Assembly (NCBI GenBank): GCA_045545595.1
Contig: JAZQBG010000004.1
Location: forward strand, 1-64,000
Direction: 5' to 3'
Length of the DNA: 64,000 nt
Origin: SIG205 sp045545595
GTDB taxonomy: Bacteria; Bacillota_I; Bacilli_A; RF39; UBA660
The position numbers were made by a program, and so were the translations under genes. Numbering within the stretch: the stretch's first letter is position 1; each line of letters starts with the position of its first letter. Below the pieces are notes generated by a model. The model ran no database searches, had not been told where the DNA came from, and worked only from the letters and a program-made list of their open reading frames with translations. Below, one piece after another: positions 17,899 to 26,914 of this stretch.

Positions 17899-19027
17899 AA
17901 TTATTATCTAAAAACATTGCATGATATTCATCAAAAGTTATATTGTGCTCATATATGTATGTGGCTACATTAGTACCAACATATCTTAAATGCCACGATT
18001 CATAATTATAACCTGTTATTGCTTCTTTATCTTCTTGATACCTTATTATAAAACCATATGTATGTGCGTTTTGTTTAACCCATTTATACTCTTCAGTATT
18101 TTCGAATAGTGTATAGGCAGACAATCCACCTCTAACATCAACTGCAAGTCCTGTTTCATGTTCTGAATGCCTAGGTCTAGCAGAGTAGTCTTCTGCATAT
18201 TGTAGTCCCTTAGTATTTACGTAATCATTGTATAATTTTTGTTGATAATCTTTAGTACGATAAGTTGATACAGCTTTAATAATTAAATTGATACTTTTCG
18301 CATCACTACACATTTCTTCAAATGCATTCTTTGCTGTTTTATTTAAATACATATCCGCAACTGTAAATTTGCTGTCTATCTGTTCTAAATCTTTTGCTTC
18401 ATAATCATCTGGCAACTTATTATATTTATTTACTAACACAAGTAAGTCATCAGGATTTTCTATGGTTTTAGGATTATCATAAAACTCTTTATCTAAATCC
18501 ATATTAACTTTTAAAATAATATCTTTGTATGATAAATCAGTATTTTCTTCTTTATTTTTATAATTTATATATCTGTCTAAGTTTTCAGCCTTAAATATTT
18601 TGTAATCTAAATAACTCTTTAGATTGTCTATATAAGTATAATTAGTTAAAAAATCAATTTCTTCATCTTCTAACTTCTCATAAATTTTACCAATTTCACT
18701 TTTGTTATATCCTAAGTCGGCTAATGAATTTATTTGTTTAGTTATGTTTTCGCTATTATTATATTTAACGCTTAAATAAATATCCAAATTATCTTTGTCA
18801 AATTCTTCTGTTGCAACCGCAACATCTAATGTTTTAGAATAACCATTTTTCAATACTTCATCTTCAATATTATTCTTTTTTATAGCTTTTATTGCAGTTT
18901 TAGAATATTCTAATCTTGATAATTTTGTTGATGAAGAATTAAACCATCCAACAAATAATATTGTTAATACAACCAACATTAAAACTAGTATTCGTTTCTT
19001 TTTTAATCTTCTTCTTTTTATTGTCAT
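17897..19027 (-). CDS. VanY-type D-alanyl-D-alanine carboxypeptidase (peptidase M15B)
   Basis: Trims D-Ala from peptidoglycan stem peptides outside the membrane. 376 aa: Arg/Lys-rich start, membrane anchor (about residues 11-27), a roughly 200-aa helical region unlike standard VanY, then the peptidase domain. Zinc and catalytic motifs are present: RPRHSEHETGLAVDV near 285 and ESWHLRYVG near 345. The extra helical stalk makes it longer than typical VanY (about 250-300 aa). Wall remodelling is the expected role; vancomycin resistance is not implied. Confidence 0.9.
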   Translation of the reverse strand: MTIKRRRLKKKRILVLMLVVLTILFVGWFNSSSTKLSRLEYSKTAIKAIKKNNIEDEVLKNGYSKTLDVAVATEEFDKDNLDIYLSVKYNNSENITKQINSLADLGYNKSEIGKIYEKLEDEEIDFLTNYTYIDNLKSYLDYKIFKAENLDRYINYKNKEENTDLSYKDIILKVNMDLDKEFYDNPKTIENPDDLLVLVNKYNKLPDDYEAKDLEQIDSKFTVADMYLNKTAKNAFEEMCSDAKSINLIIKAVSTYRTKDYQQKLYNDYVNTKGLQYAEDYSARPRHSEHETGLAVDVRGGLSAYTLFENTEEYKWVKQNAHTYGFIIRYQEDKEAITGYNYESWHLRYVGTNVATYIYEHNITFDEYHAMFLDNN

Positions 19028-19113
19028 ATCATCACCACATTCATTATAAAATAATTTTATTCAATTTACAACTAATTTAAACTATGATAAAATTATATTA
19101 GGAAGGTGGTATC

Positions 19114-19623
19114 ATGAAAGAGAGAAAAATACCTACAAAAAATTATGTTATTTATGGAATTATTGTTGTTGTAACTTTAGTTGCGGTGTTTTATATGAAT
19201 GAGTGGTATAAAGCATATAAAGAATCAATATTAGAGAATTCTTATATTTCTGAATATGTTACCGAAATCAACTACAGTGAGTTTGAAAATTATATTCAAG
19301 AAAACCCTAGTGCTATTATCTATATTAGTAAAACTAATTCAGAAGCTAGTATAAAAATTGAAAAAGATTTATACAAAATAATCAAAGCTAATGAATTAAC
19401 TGATGAAATAGTTTTCTTAAATTTAACTGATAATGAAAACGTTTTAAGTGACATAGAAAATAAATATTTTAGCACAATATTATCAACTGATTTAAATAGA
19501 GTACCTGCTATTGTGATATTTGATAATATGAAAATTGTAGATGTTCTAGTAAGTGATGAAGAAGAAAAAATTTCAAGATCAGATATTTTAAAACTATTAG
19601 AAGGGCAAGAATATATAAAATGA
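19114..19623 (+). CDS. Membrane-anchored thioredoxin-fold-like protein lacking CXXC
   Basis: 169 aa with one N-terminal membrane helix (about residues 11-29) and an extracytoplasmic domain. It resembles the lipoprotein at 20213-20626 in layout (INYSEFENYI versus INYKEFNNLI, then a beta strand and a VPAIVIF-type cis-Pro strand). The redox CXXC position is replaced by KTNSEAS, so thiol chemistry is unlikely. It overlaps trmL by four bases (ATGA), implying translational coupling. The role is unknown; a chaperone-like or structural thioredoxin relative is possible. Confidence 0.72.
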   Translation: MKERKIPTKNYVIYGIIVVVTLVAVFYMNEWYKAYKESILENSYISEYVTEINYSEFENYIQENPSAIIYISKTNSEASIKIEKDLYKIIKANELTDEIVFLNLTDNENVLSDIENKYFSTILSTDLNRVPAIVIFDNMKIVDVLVSDEEEKISRSDILKLLEGQEYIK

Positions 19624-20129
19624 TAAATGTTGTATTATATGAACCAGAAATACCAATGAACACTGGTAATATTATGAGAACTTGTGCAGGAACAGATGTT
19701 AAATTACACTTAATTAAACCACTTGGATTTTCATTGGATGAGAAAAGTGTTAAAAGAAGTGGTGCAAATTATATAGACCAATGTAATTATACTGTTTATG
19801 AAAATTTTGACGATTTTATTTCTAAAAACAACGGTACTTATTACTTTTTAACTAGATATGGTAATAAAAGTTATACTGAATTTAACTATTCAAATAAGGA
19901 TGAAAATATTTATTTTATATTTGGTAAAGAAAGCACAGGAATTCCTCTAGAAATATTAAAACCTTACTTTGATACTTGTTTAAGAATTCCTACTAATAAT
20001 AAAATACGTGCTTTAAATGTTTCTAATGCAGTGGCTATAGTAGTATTTGAAGCATTAAGACAACAAGAGTTCGATGGATTAGATTTTTATGATACCTTTA
20101 AAGGCAAAAATCATATCTTAGAAGATTAA
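19620..20129 (+). CDS. trmL: TrmL, tRNA (cytidine/uridine-34-2'-O)-methyltransferase
   Basis: A SPOUT methyltransferase that 2'-O-methylates the wobble base of tRNA-Leu isoacceptors. The family start VVLYEPEIPMNTGNIMRTCA and the SAM-knot motifs FGKESTGIP (about 102-110) and LRIPTNNKIRALNVSNAVAI (about 120-139) are intact. 169 aa is normal for TrmL. Start overlaps the previous stop. Confidence 0.96.
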   Translation: MINVVLYEPEIPMNTGNIMRTCAGTDVKLHLIKPLGFSLDEKSVKRSGANYIDQCNYTVYENFDDFISKNNGTYYFLTRYGNKSYTEFNYSNKDENIYFIFGKESTGIPLEILKPYFDTCLRIPTNNKIRALNVSNAVAIVVFEALRQQEFDGLDFYDTFKGKNHILED

Positions 20130-20153
20130 CACATTTTTTAATGTGTTTTTTTT
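20128..20153 (+). terminator. trmL terminator
   Basis: AACACAT and ATGTGTT pair around a six-base loop with eight T following. The 5' arm overlaps the stop. Confidence 0.85.
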
Positions 20154-20179
20154 AATTTTGACAATAGTGTTGTCCAAAC

Positions 20180-20209
20180 AAAAAAACACCTAACATAAGT
20201 TAAGCGTTT
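20180..20209 (-). terminator. Terminator of the thioredoxin-like lipoprotein gene
   Basis: On the minus strand AACGCTTAAC pairs with GTTAGGTGTT (some G-U pairs) and is followed by TTTTT. Confidence 0.6.
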
Positions 20210-20212
20210 ATA

Positions 20213-20626
20213 TTACTTAATATAATCATTAGCTTTCAATCTAGTTATTATTTTTTCTTTACTAACATTACCATTAATTCTATTGAACCCAGATTCTTCT
20301 TCGCCATTAGTAATGAATACAACAGTAGGAGTACCAGTAATATTTACTACTTTATTAAAATACTTTTTATCTTCATCACTAAGCTCATCAAGGTCTATGT
20401 AGTATGTATCAGAAATATTATTTTCTTCTATAACACTCTCAAATTTGGGTCCAAACTCAATACAGTTACTACAAGAAGCACTTCCAATATAAAGAATAAA
20501 ACTTTCTTTTTCTTTAATTAAATTGTTAAACTCCTTATAGTTAATTTCTTCAACACCCGTACTAGAACACCCACATGCAATAAACATAACAATAAAAACA
20601 GCTAACTTTTTTAAAAACTTTTTCAT
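20213..20626 (-). CDS. Thioredoxin-like lipoprotein with CXXC
   Basis: 137 aa. A lipoprotein-type signal ends in FIACGCSS (Cys at residue 18 or 20). The domain has the thioredoxin order: INYKEFNNLI, FILYIGSASCSNC with a CSNC redox pair near residues 53-56, and the cis-Pro strand GTPTVVFIT near 97. It would act as a thiol-disulphide exchanger outside the membrane. It is related to the CXXC-less gene at 19114, with trmL between them. The divergent Tad/T4SS locus starts about 100 bases away. Confidence 0.84.
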   Translation of the reverse strand: MKKFLKKLAVFIVMFIACGCSSTGVEEINYKEFNNLIKEKESFILYIGSASCSNCIEFGPKFESVIEENNISDTYYIDLDELSDEDKKYFNKVVNITGTPTVVFITNGEEESGFNRINGNVSKEKIITRLKANDYIK

Positions 20627-20724
20627 TAATAATCACCAATAAAAATATATCACTTTTTGTTATAAATGACAATAATTAATATTATACAAAATTTATATTT
20701 TATATAGAAACTTAAAAACAAATG

Positions 20725-20733
20725 TGCTATAAT
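20725..20733 (+). promoter_or_regulatory. Extended -10 promoter of the Tad locus
   Basis: TGCTATAAT is a full extended -10 element, 28 bases before the start codon of the CpaB-like gene. No good -35 is seen, as is common with extended -10 promoters. Confidence 0.6.
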
Positions 20734-20760
20734 ATTAATATTAAGATAGGAGGAGTTAGT

Positions 20761-21648
20761 GTGAACAATTTTGGTGATACTTTAAAAAGAATTCTGACAA
20801 ATAAAAATACTGTAACAATAATAGGGGTTTTAGTTGGGATAGCAGTTTTATATTTCGGATATACTTGGAGAATTAATCAACAAGTAGAACAAATAACAGT
20901 TTTAGCCGCTAAACAAGATATTCAACCAAGAACAAAAATTACTAGTGATATGGTTGAAACAGTAAGTATAGCACGTGTTATGTATGATAAAATGATTGGA
21001 GATTATGGAGAGGGTGTTTCTGTATTAAGAAGTACGGCAGAACTTAGTACATTTACAGACGGAGCATATTCTAATATAAATACATTGATTCCAGCGGGGA
21101 CTCCACTTATAAGAAACACTAATGTTGTAGAAAGAAGTAAAATTCCTTCATCTGTATTATTAAAAATTGATAAAGGACAAGTTCCTTATGCTTTCTCAAT
21201 TAATTATAGTGACACATATGGTAATGCAATAATGGATGGTATGTATGTAAACATATATATGAAAGCAGTAGATGATACAGGTAAAACTATGATTGGTAAA
21301 TTATTACAAGATGTAAAAGTACTTGCAGTATTAGATTCAAGTGGTAGAGATGTGTTTGAAAATACCGCAGAAAGTAGAACGCCTTCAACATTTATTTTTA
21401 GTGTTGATGAAGATTTACACTTACTTCTTAGAAAAGCTAATTATTTATCAAGAAATGCAGTTGAACTTATTCCAGTACCAGTTACTGAATCTGTAAGTGA
21501 TGAAGAATATGAAGGAACAGTTGAAATAACAAGTAGTTACTTAAGAGAATTTATAGAATCAAGAACAATTGATGTTCCATTAGATGAACTTCCAGAAAAC
21601 GATACCCCTGAAATAGATTTAGAAACTGAAGAAAATCCAGAAGAATAA
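20761..21648 (+). CDS. CpaB/RcpC-like Tad pilus assembly protein (SAF domain)
   Basis: 295 aa: a membrane helix (about residues 16-34), then an SAF-type domain (VLAAKQDIQPRTKITSDMVE, the usual CpaB text) and an acidic tail. In Tad systems CpaB is the periplasmic or wall-side component. GTG at 20761 follows AGGAGG; the same frame is open upstream but lacks a binding site. It is the first gene of a tight run with CpaF, TadB and TadC (2, 17 and -1 base spacing). Confidence 0.82.
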   Translation: MNNFGDTLKRILTNKNTVTIIGVLVGIAVLYFGYTWRINQQVEQITVLAAKQDIQPRTKITSDMVETVSIARVMYDKMIGDYGEGVSVLRSTAELSTFTDGAYSNINTLIPAGTPLIRNTNVVERSKIPSSVLLKIDKGQVPYAFSINYSDTYGNAIMDGMYVNIYMKAVDDTGKTMIGKLLQDVKVLAVLDSSGRDVFENTAESRTPSTFIFSVDEDLHLLLRKANYLSRNAVELIPVPVTESVSDEEYEGTVEITSSYLREFIESRTIDVPLDELPENDTPEIDLETEENPEE

Positions 21649-21650
21649 TT

Positions 21651-22787
21651 ATGGAAGATAATATATTTTCACATATTGACTTTGGTCCATTACAAAAATA
21701 TTTAGATAATGATGATGTTACAGATATTTCGTATAGTAATGGTGGTCAATTATGGATTAAATCTCTTTCTCAAGGTGTGTATCGTGTAGAAGAAAAAGAT
21801 ATTAATAATGCATTAATGGAAAAAATTGCATTCCAATGTTCAAATGCAATGGGTAAAACATTTAACATGGCTCAACCATTTTTGGATGCTGAAGGAGAAG
21901 AACTTCGTTTAAACTTCGTTCATGAATCCATTGCCAAAAATGGCATTGCTGCTGTATTAAGAAAAACACCAGCTAAGATAAGACTTGAAAAAGAAAAATT
22001 ACTAAATGAGAATTATGTAACTCTAGATATACATGACTTTTTAATTGAATGTGTACTTGGACACTGTAATATTATTGTAAGTGGTGAAACTGGTTCAGGT
22101 AAAACAGAATTTGTTAAATATTTAGCGGCTCATACAAGAGAAAATGAAAAAATAATCACAATTGAAGACACTCTAGAACTTCATTTAGATAGAATATTTC
22201 CACATAGAGATATAGTTGCGATGAAAACAAATAATATTGCATCATACTCTGAAGTTCTAGTAACATGTATGAGACAAAATCCTAAGTGGATACTTTTATC
22301 AGAAGTCAGAAGTGCGGAAGCAGTTATGGCAGTTCGTAACTCAATATCTTCTGGTCACAATATTTTGTCTACAATTCATGCTGATAAAGCGGAGTCTATC
22401 CCTACTAGAATGTACAGTTTACTTGAAACTAATATTGATATAAATCAATTTCTAGCTTCAATACATAGATATGTTCAATTAGGAGTTCACATAAGAGGTT
22501 ACTATTCTAAAGAATATAAACGTTTCCAAAGAGAAATTGTTGAAGTAACTGAATTTTTTGTTGATGACGAAAATAAACCTAAACATAATACAATTTATAG
22601 AAAAACTTCTGCTGGAAAGATTACAAGAAAAAATCCTACAAAGTATTTAATTGATTATTTGGATGCACAAGGAATAGTATTATCTAAATCCGGTATAGAA
22701 GAAGAAATTGGACAAGAAAATAATATACAAGAGAAGATTCAACATATAGAAATACCTGATGAAGAAATAGAAGAAATAATTATATAG
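21651..22787 (+). CDS. CpaF/TadA-like secretion ATPase
   Basis: 378 aa, of the type II/IV secretion ATPase family (GspE, CpaF, VirB11). Walker A GETGSGKTE lies near residue 145. The Asp box IITIEDTLELH near 168, Walker B-like WILLSEVRSAEA near 205 and the His box STIHADKAES near 238 are all present, so it should be active. It powers pilus assembly or substrate transfer from the cytoplasm. Gene order with TadB/TadC places it in a Tad-type system, though it could also serve as VirB11 for the type IV genes downstream. Confidence 0.92.
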   Translation: MEDNIFSHIDFGPLQKYLDNDDVTDISYSNGGQLWIKSLSQGVYRVEEKDINNALMEKIAFQCSNAMGKTFNMAQPFLDAEGEELRLNFVHESIAKNGIAAVLRKTPAKIRLEKEKLLNENYVTLDIHDFLIECVLGHCNIIVSGETGSGKTEFVKYLAAHTRENEKIITIEDTLELHLDRIFPHRDIVAMKTNNIASYSEVLVTCMRQNPKWILLSEVRSAEAVMAVRNSISSGHNILSTIHADKAESIPTRMYSLLETNIDINQFLASIHRYVQLGVHIRGYYSKEYKRFQREIVEVTEFFVDDENKPKHNTIYRKTSAGKITRKNPTKYLIDYLDAQGIVLSKSGIEEEIGQENNIQEKIQHIEIPDEEIEEIII

Positions 22788-22804
22788 AGTAAGGCGGTGA
22801 TGAT

Positions 22805-23707
22805 ATGAATTTTATTGTCTTTTTGATAGTTACGTTTATTGCTGTATTTATTGTTGCGTATAGAGCAAAGAAGAACGAAAATGTATATAAATTTATATCT
22901 GATCAAGTTGGCACAGTCTATGAAAAATTCGCCCCTTATTCTTATAAAGAAATAAGAAAAAAAGTAAAAGGATTAAAAGCAGATTATACACCCAGACAAT
23001 ATATAACACAAATAATTATGTTTGCAGGAGTTGCAGGTGTAATTTCATACCTGTATTTCTATAGTATAATCTGGTCATTAGTTTACGCATTGATTGCGGT
23101 AAGTATTATTCCTTATATTACTTACCTAAGATATAAAAAAGTTTATAGTGAGTTTATATTTGAACAAGTTCAAGTTTATGCTACAAACGTTATTATGGAA
23201 TATCAAACGACAAAATCATTTGTTAAAGCACTTGAAGGAGTTTATAAATCAGGAGTATTAGAAGATCCAGTATTAACTGATGTTAAAATAATGCTTGATA
23301 TGGCTTATGAAAGAGGACAAATTGATGATTCAATTGATTTCATGAATGAAAAATACCCATATCATATAGTTAAAAATCTACACCAATTATTTTTACAAGT
23401 TACCAAAGAAGGTGCGAGAGATATAACAGGATCACTTGATAATATGTCACTTGATATCGATACACTTGTTGAAGGTGTATATCGTGATAGATTAGATAGG
23501 GAACAATTCCATAAGCAATTTATCATGTATGGATTAATGTTATATTTCCTAGTTGCTATTATACAATTACTGTTAGGACAAGATTCTTATTTAAAAATGA
23601 TAGAATTATGGTACATACAATTAGTATTGCATGCAATATTAATCTTTAATAGTTATTTTCTACTTAATGGTGAAAAATATTATAACGAGAATGTAGGTGG
23701 AGAATAA
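22805..23707 (+). CDS. TadB-like inner-membrane platform protein
   Basis: 300 aa. An N-terminal helix, then a pair of hydrophobic segments (about 75-110) and a C-terminal pair (about 240-285) flank a cytoplasmic type II secretion F domain. It is the expected partner of CpaF in Tad pilus assembly. It overlaps the next gene by one base (TAATG). Confidence 0.82.
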   Translation: MNFIVFLIVTFIAVFIVAYRAKKNENVYKFISDQVGTVYEKFAPYSYKEIRKKVKGLKADYTPRQYITQIIMFAGVAGVISYLYFYSIIWSLVYALIAVSIIPYITYLRYKKVYSEFIFEQVQVYATNVIMEYQTTKSFVKALEGVYKSGVLEDPVLTDVKIMLDMAYERGQIDDSIDFMNEKYPYHIVKNLHQLFLQVTKEGARDITGSLDNMSLDIDTLVEGVYRDRLDREQFHKQFIMYGLMLYFLVAIIQLLLGQDSYLKMIELWYIQLVLHAILIFNSYFLLNGEKYYNENVGGE

Positions 23708-24504
23708 TGTGGGAATTATTAATATTAACAGTAATAATTATTGGTATACTATCAATAAATGGTGTAATAGATAGCAAAGGATTCTTCCAGGATAATAGTG
23801 TATATTTAAAATTATTAAAAGAAGATGACTATGACTTTTTAGTACGTGCTAAATATGGAGATAAAGTTGATCCAGAAGTATTATTTACAAAAAGAATAAA
23901 AAATGCTGCATTAATATTTGGTGTAATGATGATTTTATTCTTAACGGTTGAAGGAATCAATACTTTTCTTAAAATTCTAATTTGTGTTGGAATAGCTATA
24001 TTTATATTTAAATCGGGTTACTCAAACCTTAGAAGTTATTATAAAAAACATTTGCATGATATCGATTTATTACTTCCTTATTATTTAAAATCATTGGAAG
24101 TATTAGTTCAATACTATACAGTTCCTGTAGCAATTCAAAGATCAATAGATGAGGCTCCTGATATATTTAAGCCAGGACTAAGGAATTTAACTAAGAAAAT
24201 TGAACAAGGTGATTCTTCAATAGATCCATATATGGATTTTGCTAAAGAATATCCTGTTAGAGATTCTATGAGAATGATGAGATTACTTTATCGTCTTGGC
24301 TTAGGTTTACAAGAAAATAAAGAAGAACAATTATTACTACTTTCTAAAACAGTATCTAGTTTACAAAATAAAGCTAGAGAACAAAAATATAAAGAAAGAT
24401 TAGAAAAAATGCAAAACAAAACTATGATAATGCTAGGTGTAACTGGAGCTGGTGTAATAGTATTGTTATTAGTATCAATGTTAATGCTTATGACAAATCT
24501 TTAA
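23707..24504 (+). CDS. TadC-like inner-membrane platform protein
   Basis: 265 aa with hydrophobic segments near 1-18, 75-100 and 238-262, and a cytoplasmic domain containing LEVLVQYYTVPVAIQRSI, like type II secretion F proteins. The TadB-TadC pair is the hallmark of Tad systems. Its stop is followed by an 82-base spacer with a separate promoter-like TATAAT before the pilin. Confidence 0.8.
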   Translation: MWELLILTVIIIGILSINGVIDSKGFFQDNSVYLKLLKEDDYDFLVRAKYGDKVDPEVLFTKRIKNAALIFGVMMILFLTVEGINTFLKILICVGIAIFIFKSGYSNLRSYYKKHLHDIDLLLPYYLKSLEVLVQYYTVPVAIQRSIDEAPDIFKPGLRNLTKKIEQGDSSIDPYMDFAKEYPVRDSMRMMRLLYRLGLGLQENKEEQLLLLSKTVSSLQNKAREQKYKERLEKMQNKTMIMLGVTGAGVIVLLLVSMLMLMTNL

Positions 24505-24586
24505 AATACAAAATAAATTATTGAATAAAAAATATAAATAATATATAATGAAATTGTTAAATATAAAAATAAGGAGGAAGATATAA

Positions 24587-24799
24587 ATGAAAGAAGCTAC
24601 TGGAGAATTAAATATGACTGTTGTTACTGTTATAGCAATAGCTGCAATTGCTGGATTATTTTATGCATTTGTGTGGCCTATGATTCAGTCAGGTATAAAA
24701 AATAACACTTGTGCAACATTTGGTGAAGGATATACATATTCTGAAACAAATGGTACTAATTGTGTATCATCAGGTGACGGGTTCTGTTGTGCACCATAA
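24587..24799 (+). CDS. Small Flp/Tad-like pilin
   Basis: 70 aa. A short leader-like start (MKEATGELN) is followed by a hydrophobic helix (TVVTVIAIAAIAGLFYAFVW) and a 35-residue tail with four Cys, the last two adjacent (GFCCAP). Size, helix and position directly after TadC fit a major pilin. A strong AAGGAGGAAG binding site and its own terminator suggest high, separate expression. No prepilin peptidase is in the window. Confidence 0.75.
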   Translation: MKEATGELNMTVVTVIAIAAIAGLFYAFVWPMIQSGIKNNTCATFGEGYTYSETNGTNCVSSGDGFCCAP

Positions 24800-24814
24800 T
24801 AATCTTTAATACTC

Positions 24815-24842
24815 AAACTTATCAAATTTGATAAGTTTTTTT
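24815..24842 (+). terminator. Pilin terminator
   Basis: AAACTTATCAAA and TTTGATAAGTTT form a perfect 24-bp palindrome followed by TTTTATTTT. Confidence 0.9.
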
Positions 24843-24843
24843 A

Positions 24844-24908
24844 TTTTATCCACAAAATTGTTGATAAATAAAGTCTTTTGTTAAAGTTTTGTTGATATTA
24901 TTAGTGAT
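24844..24908 (+). repeat. Cassette repeat A
   Basis: First copy of a ~60-bp repeat: TTTTATCCACAAAATTG and GTTGATAA, then AAAGTCTTTTGTTAAA and TTTTGTTGATATTATTAGTG. It lies directly upstream of DUF1016 copy 1. Copies A and E also share the next 20 bases up to the start codon. Confidence 0.85.
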
Positions 24909-24927
24909 AGTAATGGAGATGAAACTT

Positions 24928-25932
24928 ATGATAGAAAAAGATTTTAAAAATGTAATTACTGAGGTAAAAAAGCAAATTAGTAATACTAAAATAGAGATAT
25001 TTCAAAATGCTAATATGAGCTTGTTGAAATTATATTATAATATTGGAAAGATTATTTATGATAATTCAGAATGGGGAAATAAATTTATTGATGAACTTGC
25101 AGTTGAATTAAAAATATCGTTCCCAAATATCAAAGGATTTTCGGTTAGAAATCTTAAAAGTATGAAAAAATACTATTTGATTTGTAGTAGGAACGAAAAA
25201 GTGCAGACAGCATCTGCACTAATTCCATGGTCTCATAATATGCTTATTTTAGATAAAATAAAGGATGATAATAAAAGAATATGGTATATGAATGAAACTG
25301 CTATTAATGGTTGGAGTTATGATGTTCTTGGATTTCAAATAAAAAGTGATTTATATTCAAGACAAGTACTAGGAGATAAACCGAACAATTTTAAAACGAC
25401 GTTAATAAATCCGCAAAGTGATTTAGCGAAAAATATGATGAAAGATCCATATATATTAAATTTAACTGAATTAAATGAAGGTTATATTGAAATAGAGTTA
25501 GAGTTAGCTATGGTTGAAAAGATAAAAACAGTTTTATTAGAATTAGGTAATGGTTTTAGTTTTATTGGAAATCAATATAAAATAGAGGTTGGTAATAAAG
25601 ATTATTATATAGATATGCTCTTTTATCATACAAAGTTACATTGTTATATTGTTGTTGAATTAAAGAACACCGAATTTAAACCAGAATATGCAGGAAAGGT
25701 TAATTTTTATTTATCGGCGATTGATGCTTCATTAAAAGATGAAAATGATAATCCTAGTATTGGTATTATATTATGTAGAGACAAAGATAAAATTTCAGTA
25801 GAATATTCACTTATGGATATAAGTAAACCGATAGGAGTAAGTTCATATGAATTATCAAAATATTTGCCATCAGACATAATAAAAGAACTACCCACAGAAG
25901 AAGACTTAAATTTCCACGTGAATATTGAATAG
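24928..25932 (+). CDS. DUF1016/YhcG-family PD-(D/E)XK nuclease, copy 1 (intact)
   Basis: 334 aa. The N-terminal DUF1016 region (about 1-150) contains FSVRNLKSMKKYY and IPWSHN. The C-terminal PD-(D/E)XK domain shows IDMLFYHTKLHCYIVVELK (Asp, then Glu-x-Lys) near residues 230-248 and YAGKVNFYLSAID. YhcG-like proteins are accessory nucleases found with phage, restriction and mobile DNA; the cellular role is not settled. ATG at 24928 follows GGAGATG. An 8-bp-armed palindrome at 25200-25220 lies within the coding sequence just before the Trp-Ser-His motif. First gene of the repeat-flanked cassette array. Confidence 0.9.
   Translation: MIEKDFKNVITEVKKQISNTKIEIFQNANMSLLKLYYNIGKIIYDNSEWGNKFIDELAVELKISFPNIKGFSVRNLKSMKKYYLICSRNEKVQTASALIPWSHNMLILDKIKDDNKRIWYMNETAINGWSYDVLGFQIKSDLYSRQVLGDKPNNFKTTLINPQSDLAKNMMKDPYILNLTELNEGYIEIELELAMVEKIKTVLLELGNGFSFIGNQYKIEVGNKDYYIDMLFYHTKLHCYIVVELKNTEFKPEYAGKVNFYLSAIDASLKDENDNPSIGIILCRDKDKISVEYSLMDISKPIGVSSYELSKYLPSDIIKELPTEEDLNFHVNIE
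25200..25220. repeat. Intragenic palindrome, DUF1016 copy 1
   Basis: AGTGCAGA and TCTGCACT around CAGCA. The centre (25210) is exactly 18 nt before the T of the Trp codon (25228) in the WSH motif. Confidence 0.85.
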
Positions 25933-25960
25933 ATTAATTTAAAATATTTTTAGCCTAAAT

Positions 25961-26010
25961 GTAAATAAATAAAGTCTTTTGTTAAAATTTTGTTGATATT
26001 ATTAGTGATG
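25961..26010 (+). repeat. Cassette repeat B
   Basis: TAAATAAATAAAGTC, then TTTTGTTAAAATTTTG and TTGATATTATTAGTGATGATG. The TTATCCACA part is missing in this copy. Confidence 0.82.
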
Positions 26011-26092
26011 ATGTTTTTAATAATATGTGTTGGATTAAATTTATTGTCATTAATATATTTTTATGCTATAGTTTATGAGTGAGGTGAGGACT

Positions 26093-26275
26093 TTGAATAA
26101 AAGTTTTAAATTATATCTAAATCAAAATAGTAATAATATAGGCAAAATTAAAAATAATATAAAAAAATTACATACAATCGATAAGGATCTTATACCACAA
26201 TATTTAGATAGTCTTAAAGAAAATTTAAAAATTAAAGAGGTAAGTAAAAATAACGAATATTTAAAATATATGTAA
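26093..26275 (+). CDS. Small protein, antitoxin-like position (60 aa)
   Basis: A 60-aa Lys/Asn-rich protein that starts at TTG 26093, six bases after GAGGTGAGG; an in-frame ATG at 26075 overlaps the binding site. The next gene starts four bases after its stop without its own clear binding site, so they are translationally coupled. Size, order and coupling suggest an antitoxin of a type II pair. I do not recognise the sequence family. Confidence 0.55.
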   Translation: MNKSFKLYLNQNSNNIGKIKNNIKKLHTIDKDLIPQYLDSLKENLKIKEVSKNNEYLKYM

Positions 26276-26279
26276 ATTT

Positions 26280-26762
26280 ATGGAATACAGAACGGGTCAA
26301 TTAATATGGCTTAAAAATATTGATAATTTTTCTGGTCATAAAGTTAAAGAGTCAAGACTATGTATTGTTAGAAGAGTATATAACAATTATTTGATTGATT
26401 TAAGAACTTTATCAACTATATATTATGATAAAATCAATAAAATTCCAGCACGAAATCTAAAAGAGGCAAAAAAGGTATTACAAAATTTATTTGAAACGAA
26501 AATTAGAGAATCTGGGCAATATGTTATATTTGAACCCGAAAAAGATAATACTATAAATTTTTCTTTTGCTTTTGGTAATATGATTTCAAAAAAAGTTAAT
26601 CTTTCAGAGTTTGAGCATGAACCATTATTGGATAAAAATAAAAATCCATTGTTTGTGTCAGAAGAAAAGGAACTTGAATTATCTTTAAGAGAAGCAGAAG
26701 CTATTGCTAAAGATATTGTATATTATTTTAAAATTTCATCAAAGCAATTACAAACTAACTAA
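26280..26762 (+). CDS. Possible MazF/PemK-like toxin partner, 160 aa
   Basis: The start RTGQLIWLKNIDN, then KESRLCIVRRVYNNYLI, resembles the first strands of MazF/PemK SH3-barrel toxins (GDIVWV, then RPALVV), but the match is loose. The C-terminal 50 residues are acidic and helical. It is coupled to the 60-aa gene and sits alone between cassette repeats B and C. Function is inferred from layout and weak similarity only. Confidence 0.5.
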   Translation: MEYRTGQLIWLKNIDNFSGHKVKESRLCIVRRVYNNYLIDLRTLSTIYYDKINKIPARNLKEAKKVLQNLFETKIRESGQYVIFEPEKDNTINFSFAFGNMISKKVNLSEFEHEPLLDKNKNPLFVSEEKELELSLREAEAIAKDIVYYFKISSKQLQTN

Positions 26763-26797
26763 AATCAAGTATTTGCAATTTAAATGCTTGATTTTTA
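26762..26797 (+). terminator. Terminator of the first TA-like pair
   Basis: AAATCAAG and CTTGATTT pair across a 17-base loop and are followed by TTATTTT. Confidence 0.6.
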
Positions 26798-26860
26798 TTT
26801 TATCCACAAAATTGTTGATAATTAAAGTCTTTTGTTAAATTTTTGTTGATATTATAAGTG
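26798..26860 (+). repeat. Cassette repeat C
   Basis: TTTTATCCACAAAATTG, then TTGATAATTAAAGTC, TTTTGTTAAAT and TTTTGTTGATATTATAAGTG. It runs into a small palindrome, ATAAGTG-AA-CACTTAT (26854-26869), a candidate operator for the following pair. Confidence 0.85.
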
Positions 26861-26914
26861 AACACTTATTCCTGTGTTGTTTTTCACTTGTTTTTATGAT
26901 ATAGTTTATGTGAG

